Shown here piece by piece: positions 41,398-50,315 of a DNA stretch of 64,000 nt (positions within the stretch are counted from its first letter, which is position 1; every line of letters starts with the position of its first letter). Made by a program: the position numbers and the translations under genes. The stretch is from positions 18,766 through 82,765 of the forward strand of contig CAJKAR010000019.1 of assembly GCA_905197955.1 (NCBI GenBank), read 5' to 3'. Source of the stretch: an uncultured Lentisphaeria bacterium. Its GTDB lineage: Bacteria > Verrucomicrobiota > Lentisphaeria > Victivallales > UBA1829. The notes under the pieces are model-generated. The model was not told the origin of the DNA. It did no database searches and saw only the letters and a program-made list of their open reading frames with translations.

Positions 41398-42348
41398 TCA
41401 GCCGGATCTTTTTTCCCGATGCTTCCGATCGAGCGCCGAAAGGAGCGTATAACATGTCTGCATCCGGGGCACGGACAAGCCATGTTGTTCCGCAAGCCGG
41501 CAGACATTGCCGAGAATCGCTTCCACTTCGATCTGCCTCCCCGCTTCAAAATCAACCAGCATGCTTGTCTTGTATGGCGGGAAATTGCGAGTGTATTCAA
41601 TGTTCTGATCCACCAGTTCCGGCGGGAGTTCGACTCCGCAGGCGGAGGCGACAAGACGAACCTCCTCCATCAGTTCGCAACAGAGCGTTTCGACCGGTCC
41701 GCGATCGGACATCTCCTTCGTATCGAGCCCTCCTCCGAGCACCGAAACTGGATTATACGGCAGATTCCACAGCAGTTTCACCCAGCGGAAGTACGCAATA
41801 TTCTCCACAAACGACGCCTTGACACTGGTTCCCTGATACAGTTCCGCAAGATGCCTTCCCGCTTCGGAATCCCCTCCGCCGAACCTGCCGAACTTCAATT
41901 CCGATGATCCCTTCTGCCGAACCACTCCGGGAGCAATCCTCGTAGCTCCGATATACGCAATCGTACTGAGGATCTCATTCTCCGGGAATGCCTTCGCCAC
42001 CGCATCCTCAATCCCGATCCCGTTCTGGATCAGGACGATGGTTGTGCGCGGACTTTTCACCGCGCCGCGGAGCAGAGCGGGTTCATCAATCTGCGGAAGC
42101 GCTTTCGAAGTCAGGATAATGTAATCCGGGATATCGGGATACTCTTCCGCGGTACGGTAGACTCCCGCAGGCTGAAAATCGAAATCTCCGCACTCGCTCT
42201 GAATATGAAAACCGTTCTGCCTGACGGCGTCGTAATCCGAACGGACCACCACGGAAACCTCCGCCTTCCCCGCCTGAGCGAGCCGTCCCGTAAAATACGC
42301 GCCGACGGCTCCCGCCCCCACGGTCAAAACTTTCACTTTTTCCATCAT
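41398..42348 (-). CDS. Ketopantoate reductase (PanE/ApbA)-family oxidoreductase
   Basis: 316 aa. The N-terminal Rossmann motif VKVLTVGAGAVGAYFTGRLA binds NADP. TSKALPQIDEPALL, VLIQNGIGIED and the C-terminal YFRWVKLLWNLPYNPVSVLGGG (conserved Lys region) and FEAGRQIEVEAILGNV match the 2-dehydropantoate 2-reductase fold. It would reduce 2-dehydropantoate in pantothenate synthesis; many paralogues act on other keto acids, so no symbol is given. Start 42348 (ATG ATG GAA) after AGAGAGGAAA; a longer frame from 42546 overlaps the GH1 gene and is rejected. 70 bp after the GH1 gene on the same strand. Confidence 0.82.
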   Translation of the reverse strand: MMEKVKVLTVGAGAVGAYFTGRLAQAGKAEVSVVVRSDYDAVRQNGFHIQSECGDFDFQPAGVYRTAEEYPDIPDYIILTSKALPQIDEPALLRGAVKSPRTTIVLIQNGIGIEDAVAKAFPENEILSTIAYIGATRIAPGVVRQKGSSELKFGRFGGGDSEAGRHLAELYQGTSVKASFVENIAYFRWVKLLWNLPYNPVSVLGGGLDTKEMSDRGPVETLCCELMEEVRLVASACGVELPPELVDQNIEYTRNFPPYKTSMLVDFEAGRQIEVEAILGNVCRLAEQHGLSVPRMQTCYTLLSALDRKHREKRSG

Positions 42349-42418
42349 TTCTACATTTTCCTCTCTGATTTTGCAGCACCTCCGGAGGCGCAGCTCTCCG
42401 CTCCTCCGAAAAAACCCG

Positions 42419-43786
42419 TCAGACTGCCGGATTGTTCCGGATAATCTCCCGGTAGGTGAAAAAGGACTTCTTCGGCACACGTTCCAGATTTTCCGGAGAG
42501 CAGCGGATGAGTCCCAGACGCTTGGTATACCCCTGCGCCCATTCAAAATTATCCATCAGACACCAGCAGAAGTAGCCGCGGACATCAATGCCGTCTTTCT
42601 GAATCGCCTCGAACATTGCCTCCGTATATCCTTTCAGGAAACGGCATCTCTGATCGTCGTCGAGAGCGCTTACGGCATCGGGCTCGTAACAGGCACAGCC
42701 GTTTTCGGTCACATAGATCGGATATCCGGGATAGCGTTTTGCAATCCAGTTCAGAAGATTCCGGAAGCCCCAGGGAATGATATTCCATTGCATATCGGTT
42801 CGTTCCCAGTTCGGATCGGCGCTGAGGAACACTTCCTGATCATCGCTCATTCCGCCGTTTCCATTCGGTCCGATTCCGCCATCCACCTCCGGCTTTTCAG
42901 CAGAGGCGTACAGTGTGGAATAATGGTTGAGGCCGAGGAAATCAACACTTCCCTTCATGAGTTTTTTCTCCTCTTCCGTGAATTTCGGGAGCCGTGCACC
43001 GAGCCGTTTCCGCATCACTTCCGGATATTCTCCGTAGACAACCGGATCCGTAAACCAGGCATAGAAAAATTCCACGGCGCGTTCGGCGGCATCCCTGTCC
43101 TCCGGCTTCTGCGTAAGCGGCTCGCGCCAGTCGCAGTTGTTGGTGATGCCGATCATTCCACCGTATCCGCCCTCGCGGAACGCCCGGACCGCGCTGCCGT
43201 GCGCAAGAAGCATGTGATGCGCCGCAAGATACGGTTCATCGGGATCGGTCCGTCCCGGCGGGAACGCCCCCAGACCGTGTCCGAGAACCGAACAGCACCA
43301 GGGCTCATTCAGCGTGATCCAGTGCTTGACGCGATCCCCGAACGCATCAAAACAGAGTTTTGCATAGGTTGTAAAATCATCGACGATCTCCCGATTAAGC
43401 CAGCCGTCGTGCGCCATCTGCAGATCCAGCGGCAGATCCCAGTGATACAGCGTGACATACGGAGTAATGCCGTTTTCCAGAAGCAGATCAATCAATTTGC
43501 TGTAATACGCGATTCCCTCGGGATTCGGAGCGCCCTTGCCGGTCGGCTGGATGCGCGGCCAGGCGATGGAAAAACGATAGGCGTTGACACCGAGAAGTTT
43601 CAGCATGCGGACATCTTCCTCGTATCGATGAAAACTGTCGCATGCGACATCCGCATTGGACATGGCATGGACCCGTCCGGGAATCCGGCAGAAGGCATCC
43701 CAGATGGAATATCCGCGTCCGCCCTCCAGCACGCCCCCTTCGATCTGATACGCCGCCGTCGCAACACCCCACACAAAATCTTTCAT
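42419..43786 (-). CDS. GH1 beta-glucosidase / 6-phospho-beta-glucosidase family
   Basis: 455-aa cytosolic glycoside hydrolase. The N-terminal signature FVWGVATAAYQIEGG is followed by YRFSIAWPRIQPTG, acid/base Glu in WITLNEPWC (about residue 163), and nucleophile Glu in PIYVTENGCA (about 360). It ends with GYFCWCLMDNFEWAQGYTKRLGL. The WCLMDNFEW and absence of phosphate-binding Ser/Lys/Tyr near the C-terminus favour a beta-glucosidase acting on unphosphorylated glucosides. GGGAGGAG precedes the ATG at 43786; a TTG two codons earlier is less likely. Confidence 0.92.
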   Translation of the reverse strand: MKDFVWGVATAAYQIEGGVLEGGRGYSIWDAFCRIPGRVHAMSNADVACDSFHRYEEDVRMLKLLGVNAYRFSIAWPRIQPTGKGAPNPEGIAYYSKLIDLLLENGITPYVTLYHWDLPLDLQMAHDGWLNREIVDDFTTYAKLCFDAFGDRVKHWITLNEPWCCSVLGHGLGAFPPGRTDPDEPYLAAHHMLLAHGSAVRAFREGGYGGMIGITNNCDWREPLTQKPEDRDAAERAVEFFYAWFTDPVVYGEYPEVMRKRLGARLPKFTEEEKKLMKGSVDFLGLNHYSTLYASAEKPEVDGGIGPNGNGGMSDDQEVFLSADPNWERTDMQWNIIPWGFRNLLNWIAKRYPGYPIYVTENGCACYEPDAVSALDDDQRCRFLKGYTEAMFEAIQKDGIDVRGYFCWCLMDNFEWAQGYTKRLGLIRCSPENLERVPKKSFFTYREIIRNNPAV

Positions 43787-43834
43787 AATCAACTCCTCCC
43801 GATTGCATATTCTGAATCAAATCTCTGCCGGAGA

Positions 43835-43862
43835 AATTTATCCGTTCCTTTTTTTTTTGCAA
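43835..43862 (-). promoter_or_regulatory. GH1 gene promoter
   Basis: Minus strand: TTGCAA (43857-43862), 16-bp A-rich spacer and TAAATT (43835-43840), about 50 bp before the ATG. Confidence 0.6.
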
Positions 43863-43881
43863 GAAGATAATGATATCTTTT

Positions 43882-43909
43882 TTGAATCTTCGGAAAAAAG
43901 CGCTACATT
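43882..43909 (+). promoter_or_regulatory. Promoter of the 43.9 kb hypothetical gene
   Basis: TTGAAT (43882-43887), 16-bp spacer and TACATT (43904-43909), 22 bp before the start codon; divergent from the GH1 promoter. Confidence 0.5.
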
Positions 43910-43931
43910 GACTGTGACAAGGAGGGAAAAT

Positions 43932-44585
43932 ATGAAAAAATGGCTTCTGCTCTTTCTGCCTGCATTTTGTCTGGGAGTTGTCATCGGCTGTTTCTTCGCG
44001 GAGAAGACACGGAAAAACAGAGAAAGGGCGCTTCAGATCTGTACGGAAAAACAGCACAAACGGCAACCAGAGAAATCGCCGCTTGTTTTGCTCTCCTGCG
44101 GCAGAGAGTCCCCGTTTCGCCCCTACTTCCGGGTGATCCGCAGAGAAAACACCCTGGAAATTCTCTTCTCCTTCTGTCCGGATTCCCGGGACCGGGAACA
44201 GTTCCTGAATGAAATGAAACAGGAGTATCCCGAACTGTCGCGAAGCGGAAAGCAGGAGTTCTCACGATTCTTTTCCCGACCGGAGTTTTTTCCCGGCGGC
44301 ATCTTCTCATTTCTGCGGCCGGAAGAACGATATCGGACAGATTCCCTGGAAACGGGAATCTGCCGTTCCGGAAACCGGATTTATCTTCTGTGGGAAATTC
44401 CTGCGGGAGATCCCGGCTCTGAAGGGAAAAGTGCAGCATTCGAAACAAAAGCTCCGGTAAAAACAGAAGCCGCACTTGAGAAAACAACAGGCAGGGACTC
44501 TCTCTCCCGCTGGCTCCCGCTGAGTATTCTTCTTGTCTGCATCGTGGTGGGATTTCTCCTGATCCTGATTCTGAAACGCCGCTGA
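43932..44585 (+). CDS. Hypothetical protein with two terminal membrane helices
   Basis: 217 aa, not recognised. An N-terminal helix (4-22, LLLFLPAFCLGVVIGCFF) is followed by a polar, Arg/Glu-rich extracytoplasmic body (VLLSCGRESPFRPYFRVIRRE, NTLEILFSFCPDSRDREQFL). A C-terminal helix (193-214, LPLSILLVCIVVGFLLILIL) ends in KRR. The arrangement suggests both ends in the membrane. AAGGAGG lies 8 bases before the ATG at 43932; a longer frame from 43803 runs through the promoter and is rejected. It lies upstream of yifB but the latter has its own promoter. Confidence 0.65.
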   Translation: MKKWLLLFLPAFCLGVVIGCFFAEKTRKNRERALQICTEKQHKRQPEKSPLVLLSCGRESPFRPYFRVIRRENTLEILFSFCPDSRDREQFLNEMKQEYPELSRSGKQEFSRFFSRPEFFPGGIFSFLRPEERYRTDSLETGICRSGNRIYLLWEIPAGDPGSEGKSAAFETKAPVKTEAALEKTTGRDSLSRWLPLSILLVCIVVGFLLILILKRR

Positions 44586-44677
44586 TCTCTTTTCTTTCCG
44601 CGTTTTTCTGCAAAACCATTCCGGAAGAAAACAGGGCTTCCGGGAGGCATAAAAGAACGAAAAAAACAGGATTGGAT

Positions 44678-44706
44678 TTGTAATTTTCCGAATCTGCCTG
44701 TAATAT
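44678..44706 (+). promoter_or_regulatory. yifB/comM promoter
   Basis: TTGTAA (44678-44683), 17-bp spacer and TAATAT (44701-44706), 48 bp before the start codon. Confidence 0.5.
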
Positions 44707-44753
44707 AAACGCAGCTGTTCCAAGTTTATCTACTACCGGGAATTCAGAAAATC

Positions 44754-46295
44754 ATGTTGACAAAAACATATTCCGCCGCTGTGGTCGGAGTGGAAGCACT
44801 TCCTGTTGAAGTGGAAGTGAATGCGACCGGGCACGGCGATGAATCCAGTGTCTCCATTGTAGGACTTCCGGACACTGCCATCAAAGAAAGTCGCGACCGC
44901 ATCCGTTCCGCGCTGATGTCCTGCGGCTACGGACATCCGAAAGGCAGCACGCTGGTGAATCTGGCGCCTGCGGACATGAAAAAAGAGGGATCCGCCTTTG
45001 ATCTTCCGATCGCGCTGTCGCTGATTGCGGCGAATGGAACTCTTCCCAGGGAACGGCTGGACGACTGTCTGATCCTCGGCGAACTGGCACTGAATGGAAC
45101 GGTGCGACCGGTGAAAGGGTGTCTTCCCGTGGCGCTTCTGGCCCGGAAAATGAGTTCCAAGATCCGGACTCTGATAGTCCCTCTGGAAAACTCTCCGGAA
45201 GGAGCGGTGGCAGGAGACAGGGTTCGTGTATATGCGGTCTCCTCCCTGCAGGAAGCGGCTGCCGCGGTCCGCGGAGAACTTCGTCCTCTGACGAAGGAGT
45301 CTACACGTCTTTTCTCCGAACCGGACTGGGACGGAATCCCCGACTTTGCCGATGTCAAAGGACAATTCATGGCAAAACGCGCCTTGGAAATTGCCGCGGC
45401 CGGCGGACACAACGTTCTGTTTATCGGACCTCCGGGAACAGGGAAATCCATGCTGGCGAAGCGTCTTCCGGGCATTCTGCCGCCGATGACGGAGGAGGAA
45501 GCACTCGATACAAGCCGGATTTACAGTGTTCTGGGTCTTCTGGATTCCCGGCATCCGCTGCTGAAACGGCGTCCGTTCCGTGCGCCGCATCACACGGTCA
45601 GCGACGCGGGACTCCTGGGCGGCGGAACGAATCCTCAGCCCGGAGAGATCAGTCTTGCCCACAACGGAGTTCTGTTTCTGGATGAACTTCCCGAATTCAA
45701 ACGTTCCGTACTGGAAACTCTGCGTCAGCCGATTGAATCGGGAGTGGTGACTGTGAGCCGTGCCGCGGGCAGTTTTGATTTTCCCTGTGAATTCATTCTT
45801 CTGGCGGCGATGAATCCCTGTCCCTGCGGACACTACGGGGATCGCCTCCACACCTGCCGCTGCGGACAGAAACGCATTCAGGATTACCGGTCTAAAATTT
45901 CCGGTCCGCTGCTGGACCGGATCGATCTGCATGTGGAAGTCTCCTCCCTGACGGAAAAAGAACTTCTCAGCGCCCCTGACGGTGAAAACAGCGCAACCAT
46001 CCGGGAACGCGTCATCCAGGCCCGCAATATTCAAAATGAACGGTTCAAAAACTCCCGGAAAGTCAAATGCAATGCGCGGATGGAACCCGCCGAAATCAAC
46101 AAATACTGCAAAATCACAATGGATGCAAAAGTTCAGCTCCGCCATACCATTCTGGAATTCGGCTTGAGTGCGCGAGCCTACGACCGCATTCTGCGAGTTG
46201 CACGAACGGTGGCAGATCTGGATGGAGCTGCGGACATCTCGTCCGAACATATTTTTGAAGCCATCAACTATCGTTCCCTGGATCGCCGTCTCTGA
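44754..46295 (+). CDS. YifB/ComM-family Mg-chelatase-like AAA+ ATPase
   Basis: 513 aa. An N-terminal ChlI/Lon-protease-like domain (VSIVGLPDTAIKESRDRIRSAL, ADMKKEGSAFDLPIAL) precedes a MoxR-type AAA core. The core has Walker A IGPPGTGKSMLAKRLPG, the conserved RPFRAPHHTVSDAGLLGGG, Walker B GVLFLDELPEF and LAAMNPCPCGHYGD with Cys residues. A C-terminal helical domain follows. Gammaproteobacterial ComM is a branch-migration helicase aiding integration of transformed DNA. The family is widespread and the local role is inferred. Confidence 0.92.
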   Translation: MLTKTYSAAVVGVEALPVEVEVNATGHGDESSVSIVGLPDTAIKESRDRIRSALMSCGYGHPKGSTLVNLAPADMKKEGSAFDLPIALSLIAANGTLPRERLDDCLILGELALNGTVRPVKGCLPVALLARKMSSKIRTLIVPLENSPEGAVAGDRVRVYAVSSLQEAAAAVRGELRPLTKESTRLFSEPDWDGIPDFADVKGQFMAKRALEIAAAGGHNVLFIGPPGTGKSMLAKRLPGILPPMTEEEALDTSRIYSVLGLLDSRHPLLKRRPFRAPHHTVSDAGLLGGGTNPQPGEISLAHNGVLFLDELPEFKRSVLETLRQPIESGVVTVSRAAGSFDFPCEFILLAAMNPCPCGHYGDRLHTCRCGQKRIQDYRSKISGPLLDRIDLHVEVSSLTEKELLSAPDGENSATIRERVIQARNIQNERFKNSRKVKCNARMEPAEINKYCKITMDAKVQLRHTILEFGLSARAYDRILRVARTVADLDGAADISSEHIFEAINYRSLDRRL

Positions 46296-46411
46296 ACCAG
46301 GACTCTCCGAAAAACTCGTTGAAATCCTCATACCGTTTTCCCGGAAAATTCCGGGTCGGAGTATTTTTTCTCTTTTTCCGGTCTTTTTTGGAAGATTACT
46401 CCGCTTTTCAT

Positions 46412-46439
46412 TTGTAATCCGGGGAAATGCCCTTATATT
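46412..46439 (+). promoter_or_regulatory. Promoter after yifB
   Basis: TTGTAA (46412-46417), 16-bp spacer and TATATT (46434-46439), within the 215-bp gap before the small ORF at 46511. Confidence 0.5.
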
Positions 46440-46510
46440 CCAGCAGAGTATTTTATTTATGATCCTGTTTTATGTCTGTTAAAAATTGTATGGAAGGATC
46501 GGGAGATCAA

Positions 46511-46822
46511 ATGCGGAAATCCAGTCAGGTGAAGTTGCCGGTTCCCTTGCGGGAAGGCTTCTCCGCAGGGACCGAACCGATCCATGAATCCGGTCGATAT
46601 GACAGACATCTCGCCTTTTTTCTCCGTAGTTTTCTGCCTGGAACCATTCCCCTTACCCGTCAGCGATGGGGCCCGCGGCAGATGGTCGCCCTTACACCCG
46701 ACGGTTCCGGAGCCGGATTTCCGAAACTTGGAAAACGATTTTCAAAGCAGGCAGACGGCGCAACTGAGCTATCCGAAGCGCCGAAGCGGAATCAGAGACA
46801 AAAGAACGGGAGCAGACAATGA
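46511..46822 (+). CDS. Small basic hypothetical protein (tentative)
   Basis: 103 aa, no recognised family, rich in Arg/Lys/Pro. In favour: a promoter at 46412, GGGAGATCAA before the ATG, and a stop that overlaps the next gene's ATG (ATGA). Against: low-complexity composition and an alternative frame of similar length. A strong hairpin (CGGTTCCCTTGCGG at 46539-46552 with CCGCAGGGACCG at 46563-46574) lies within it, so the segment could instead be a structured leader of the 46.8 kb gene. Confidence 0.35.
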   Translation: MRKSSQVKLPVPLREGFSAGTEPIHESGRYDRHLAFFLRSFLPGTIPLTRQRWGPRQMVALTPDGSGAGFPKLGKRFSKQADGATELSEAPKRNQRQKNGSRQ

Positions 46823-47217
46823 AAAAAATCTGTTTCAGATGTCATACTTTATTTGAGTCGGCACAGTCGGACAGGAACAATGAACTCTGTCCCTCCTGCC
46901 GGAACGCCATTGCAGGAGTCCGGACAGCGGAAAACGCCATTGAGGCACCCTCGCCGGGATGGATTGCTTTTTTCACGGTTCTCGGAGTGATTATTTTTGC
47001 ATTTATCAGTTTTTTTCTGCTGCTGGTGTTCGGGGTTGTCTTTTTCCCGGTGTTTCAGTGGTTCTGGATCATTTTCAGCGTTCTGTTTTTCGGATGGGTT
47101 CTCTGTCTGCCGCCCAAAACGAGAAAAGCATTTCTGCTTGCGCTGTTTTTCATGATCGTCCTGCCGGTCAGCATTCTGGCACTGCTGCAGGTGCTGCTCT
47201 GGCTGTACTTCAGCTGA
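46819..47217 (+). CDS. Hypothetical zinc-ribbon membrane protein
   Basis: 132 aa. The N-terminal CFRCHTLF...CPSCRN is a CxxC...CxxC zinc ribbon (residues 5-29). A short Pro-containing linker is followed by three hydrophobic helices (about 49-75, 78-96, 101-130). GGAGCAGACA precedes the ATG. Convergent with tyrA. The function is unknown; the architecture resembles small DUF-type zinc-ribbon membrane proteins. Confidence 0.7.
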   Translation: MKKICFRCHTLFESAQSDRNNELCPSCRNAIAGVRTAENAIEAPSPGWIAFFTVLGVIIFAFISFFLLLVFGVVFFPVFQWFWIIFSVLFFGWVLCLPPKTRKAFLLALFFMIVLPVSILALLQVLLWLYFS

Positions 47218-47243
47218 AACGGAGAACAAGAGAGAAAACCGGA

Positions 47244-47280
47244 TGAAACGCTCTGACGAAAGAGATTCGCAGGCGTTTCA
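47244..47280 (+). terminator. Probable terminator of the zinc-ribbon membrane protein gene
   Basis: TGAAACGC (47244-47251) and GCGTTTCA (47273-47280) enclose a second short pairing (CTCT 47251-47254 with AGAG 47261-47264). AATTTTTATATTT follows. The right arm contains the tyrA stop codon. Confidence 0.55.
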
Positions 47281-48141
47281 GTAATTTTTATATTTCATCC
47301 AGGAATCGCGCAGTTCCTTGCCGCGGGCGAACTCGCGTTCAAAGGCGTCGAAATCGCCTTGACGGATCAACTCCTCCAGAGCTTTCAGGCTGTCGGCGAA
47401 AGTCTCCAGCGAGGCGATCACCGCGGGAGTGTTGTGCTCAATGATCTCGCGCCACATCAGCGGAGAACTCGAAGCGATGCGCGAGGTGTCGCGGAAGCCG
47501 GTCGCACAGCCGGAGAAACGCAGACGCTTCTTTTCAGAGTCCTCCACATCCAGAATGCTCAATGTCAGAGCGGAAGCGACAATGTGTGCCAGATGGCTGC
47601 TGTGTGCGACAAGTTCATCGTGTTCGTGCGAAGGCAGACGTGTCGTTTTCGTCCCGATCGACTGCCAGAGATGTTCAATCTCCCGGACATCCTCTTCCCT
47701 TGCCCCCGGCGGCGGAACCACAAATACATCCGCATTATTGTAAAGCGTTGGGAATCCGTTTTCCGGCCCGGTCTTTTCGGTCCCCGCCATCGGGTGCCCG
47801 CCGACAAAGCGGGCGTGCACGGAGAGAGCGGCTTCTTCAATCACCGTTTTCACACTTCCGATATCGGTCAGAATTGCATCCGGCTTCATCCGATGCGCAT
47901 ACTGTTTTGTGTATTCGATGATCTGCGGAATCGGAACACAGAGAATGAGGATATCGGCGGAAGCGAAGGCTTCTTCGAGCGTATCGTATCCGAGGTCGAT
48001 GACATCGTGTTCGAGCGCCCATTTTGTCACCTGCGGACGGCGGGTCCAGCCGCTGCGGAGATATCCGCTCTCCTTCATCGCCATGCCGAGCGAGGCACCC
48101 AGGAGTCCGATTCCGATGATTGCCGCATTTTTCTGTTTCAT
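47278..48141 (-). CDS. tyrA: Prephenate dehydrogenase
   Basis: 287 aa, NAD(P)-dependent step of tyrosine synthesis (prephenate to 4-hydroxyphenylpyruvate). The Rossmann motif AIIGIGLLGASLGMAMK, CVPIPQI, TDIGSVKTVI, the catalytic His region HPMAGTEKTGPENG, and DELVAHSSHLAHIVASAL are all present. No chorismate mutase or ACT domain is fused. Lies 15 bp after pyrF and is probably co-transcribed from the pyrF promoter. Confidence 0.93.
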   Translation of the reverse strand: MKQKNAAIIGIGLLGASLGMAMKESGYLRSGWTRRPQVTKWALEHDVIDLGYDTLEEAFASADILILCVPIPQIIEYTKQYAHRMKPDAILTDIGSVKTVIEEAALSVHARFVGGHPMAGTEKTGPENGFPTLYNNADVFVVPPPGAREEDVREIEHLWQSIGTKTTRLPSHEHDELVAHSSHLAHIVASALTLSILDVEDSEKKRLRFSGCATGFRDTSRIASSSPLMWREIIEHNTPAVIASLETFADSLKALEELIRQGDFDAFEREFARGKELRDSWMKYKNY

Positions 48142-48156
48142 ACGTACTGAATCCGA

Positions 48157-48972
48157 TTATCGATATTGATTGATCGTCTCTTTCAAAGCGCGAGTGGCGT
48201 TTCCGGCAGCCTCGGCAAAATCGTCGCCGGAGGAAGCATAGATGATACCGCGCGAGGAGTTGATAATCAGTCCTGTTCCATTCTTGTCCAGTCCGTTTTT
48301 CATGACCTTTTCAACATCGCCGCCCTGAGCGCCGATTCCGGGCACCAGCAGAGGGGTATCGCCGACAATCGCGCGGATCTGTCCGAGTTCTTCCGGGAAG
48401 GTCGCCCCCGCCACCAGCAGGGTGTTGCCGTTGTAGTTCCATGGTCCGGCAATCAGTCCGGCGATGTGCTTATAGAGTTCGATTCCATCCGCCGTTTTGA
48501 TTTCCTGAATCTCTTTTGCTCCGGGATTCGATGTGCGGCAGAGTACGACGACGCCTTTGTCCGCATAATCCAGAAACGGTTTGATGGCGTCCATGCCCAT
48601 ATAGGGATTCACGGTGACGGCATCGGCATTGAAACGTTCGAACGCCTCGCGGGCGTACATATTCGTGGTTGCGCCGATATCCGCACGCTTGGCGTCCAGA
48701 ATCACGGGAATCGCGGGACAGGTCGATTTCAGATACTGCATGGTCAGCAGGAGATCCTCGTCCGCGCCCTGTCCGGAGTAATAGGCTATCTGGGGCTTGT
48801 AGCAGCAGACATCCGCCGCGGTCGCGTCGATGACAGCTTTGTTGAATTCGAAAATCGGATGCTTCATTCCCCGGACCTTTTCCGGGAGCTTTTTCAGATC
48901 CGGGTCCAGTCCCACGCAGACAAGCGAATTGGAATTCCGCCATGCGTTTCTCAGCATTTCCATGAATTTCAT
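48157..48972 (-). CDS. pyrF: Orotidine 5'-phosphate decarboxylase, type 2
   Basis: 271 aa, last step of UMP synthesis. SLVCVGLDPDLKKLPE at the N-terminus, the catalytic D-K-x-x-D segment in VILDAKRADIGATTNMYA, VTVNPYMGMDAI, and VPGIGAQGGDVEKVM are the type 2 (long) family hallmarks. Two in-frame ATGs occur, MKF and MEM three codons later. CAGGAGATTCAATCGCT upstream suits the first. Confidence 0.95.
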   Translation of the reverse strand: MKFMEMLRNAWRNSNSLVCVGLDPDLKKLPEKVRGMKHPIFEFNKAVIDATAADVCCYKPQIAYYSGQGADEDLLLTMQYLKSTCPAIPVILDAKRADIGATTNMYAREAFERFNADAVTVNPYMGMDAIKPFLDYADKGVVVLCRTSNPGAKEIQEIKTADGIELYKHIAGLIAGPWNYNGNTLLVAGATFPEELGQIRAIVGDTPLLVPGIGAQGGDVEKVMKNGLDKNGTGLIINSSRGIIYASSGDDFAEAAGNATRALKETINQYR

Positions 48973-49015
48973 AGCGATTGAATCTCCTGTTTAATTTTGT
49001 GAAACACAACCCTGT

Positions 49016-49044
49016 AATATACGGCATGAACGCGGAAATTGCAA
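49016..49044 (-). promoter_or_regulatory. pyrF-tyrA promoter
   Basis: Minus strand TTGCAA (49039-49044), 17-bp spacer, TATATT (49016-49021), 44 bp before the pyrF start. Confidence 0.65.
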
Positions 49045-49121
49045 CGGCGGGCGGCATGGGAGAATCCCATTTTCAAGCGGTACACCGTTTTCGGAACGTT
49101 CTCCGGTATGTTCCCTCTTTT

Positions 49122-50315
49122 TCATCCGAGCCGGATACCGGCAATGCCTTTGAGGTAACGCCCCTCGGGAAACGCTGCCGAAACCGGATGATCCGGTCCC
49201 TGGCTCAGAAATCCGGTAATCCGGAAGTCCGCCTTTGCATCGCAGGCAGCGGAATCGACGACTTTTCCGAACAGTTCCTCATTCATTGCTCCGGAACAGG
49301 AAAACGTGAAGAGTTTTCCGCCCGGACGCAGCAGTTTCATCGCCAGCAGATTGATATCCTTGTACGCTCTGGCGGCCTTTTCCGTCTGCGCCGCGGTTTC
49401 GGCAAATTTCGGAGGATCCAGAACGATCAGATCGAACGAACGGCGCGAATCGCGGCACTTGCGAAGAAATTGAAAGACATCCGCTTCCAGCGTTTCAAAG
49501 CAATCGGGCAAAAAACCGTTCCGCTCCGCATTCTGCCGAGCCAGGGCAAGCGCCGGCGCGGAAGAATCCACATTCAGCACATGTCCAGCCCCGCCCTTTG
49601 CCGCCGCGAGCCCGAATCCGCCTGTATAGCAGAAACAGTTCAGGACCTCTTCCGCTCCGGAGGCAGCCTCCATGACGGCTTTCCGACTCATTCGCTGATC
49701 CAGATAAAATCCGGTCTTGTGCCCGTTCCGCGGATCGGCACGGAAAAGGATTCCGTTTTCTTCGAACTCGATCATTTCCGGAAGTTCCGCTCCGGCAAGA
49801 GGACCAGTCCGAGGTTCCAGTCCTTCCTTCAGACGGGAATCGACATCAGAACGCTCATACACGCCATCGGCATATTGCAGAATAGCCTCTGCGATCAGTT
49901 CACGGCAATGTTCGGCACCCGCGGAACTGATCTGGCAGACCGCGTAGTTCCGATAGAGATCGACAATCAGTCCCGGCAAACCATCCGATTCTGCATTGAT
50001 GAGTCGCCAGGCATCGGGCAGCGATCCGCCGAACACCGCCTGCCGAAGCTGAAACGCCTTCTGAAAGCGGGTCTGAAAAAACGCGAGATCCATTTTTTCC
50101 GACTCATCGAATGTCCAGACTCTTGCGGCAATCCGGGAGGAGGGCGACGCTGCCGCACGGGCAAGGAATTTCCCCCCGGCACTTCGGATTACGACCTCGC
50201 CACCGGGGACGATTTCCCCTGTTGTCCGCTGAATCGCCCCCGAGAACACCCAAGGATGGCGGCGCAGCAGAGATTTCTCCCGTCCTTCTTTCAGAATAAA
50301 TGCGGCTTCTTCCAT
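49122..50315 (-). CDS. Class I SAM-dependent rRNA (cytosine-C5) methyltransferase, RlmI-like
   Basis: 397 aa. An N-terminal PUA domain (GREKSLLRRHPWVFSGAIQ) is followed by the RlmI/K-type core: LPGLIVDLYRNYAVCQIS, GHKTGFYLDQRMSRKAV, SAM site VLNCFCYTGGFGLAAAKGG, LNVDSSAPALALARQNAERNG, the acid motif DLIVLDPPKFA and catalytic Cys in FTFSCSGAMN. It likely methylates 23S rRNA C1962-equivalent. Its ATG overlaps the stop of the exonuclease gene by one base (TGATG), so translation is coupled. Confidence 0.9.
   Translation of the reverse strand: MEEAAFILKEGREKSLLRRHPWVFSGAIQRTTGEIVPGGEVVIRSAGGKFLARAAASPSSRIAARVWTFDESEKMDLAFFQTRFQKAFQLRQAVFGGSLPDAWRLINAESDGLPGLIVDLYRNYAVCQISSAGAEHCRELIAEAILQYADGVYERSDVDSRLKEGLEPRTGPLAGAELPEMIEFEENGILFRADPRNGHKTGFYLDQRMSRKAVMEAASGAEEVLNCFCYTGGFGLAAAKGGAGHVLNVDSSAPALALARQNAERNGFLPDCFETLEADVFQFLRKCRDSRRSFDLIVLDPPKFAETAAQTEKAARAYKDINLLAMKLLRPGGKLFTFSCSGAMNEELFGKVVDSAACDAKADFRITGFLSQGPDHPVSAAFPEGRYLKGIAGIRLG

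Noticed and set aside
41220..41907. Plus-strand frames opposite the ketopantoate reductase-like gene
   Set aside because: Mirror frames starting inside a terminator; no recognisable product.
46530..46600. SRP RNA or other known housekeeping RNA
   Set aside because: The stem at 46539-46574 prompted a check, but the conserved SRP apical motif and the hallmarks of RNase P, tmRNA and common riboswitches that I know are absent.
46584..46856. 90-codon alternative frame after yifB
   Set aside because: No ribosome binding site, and it overlaps the next gene by 38 bp instead of the clean ATGA junction given by the 46511 frame.
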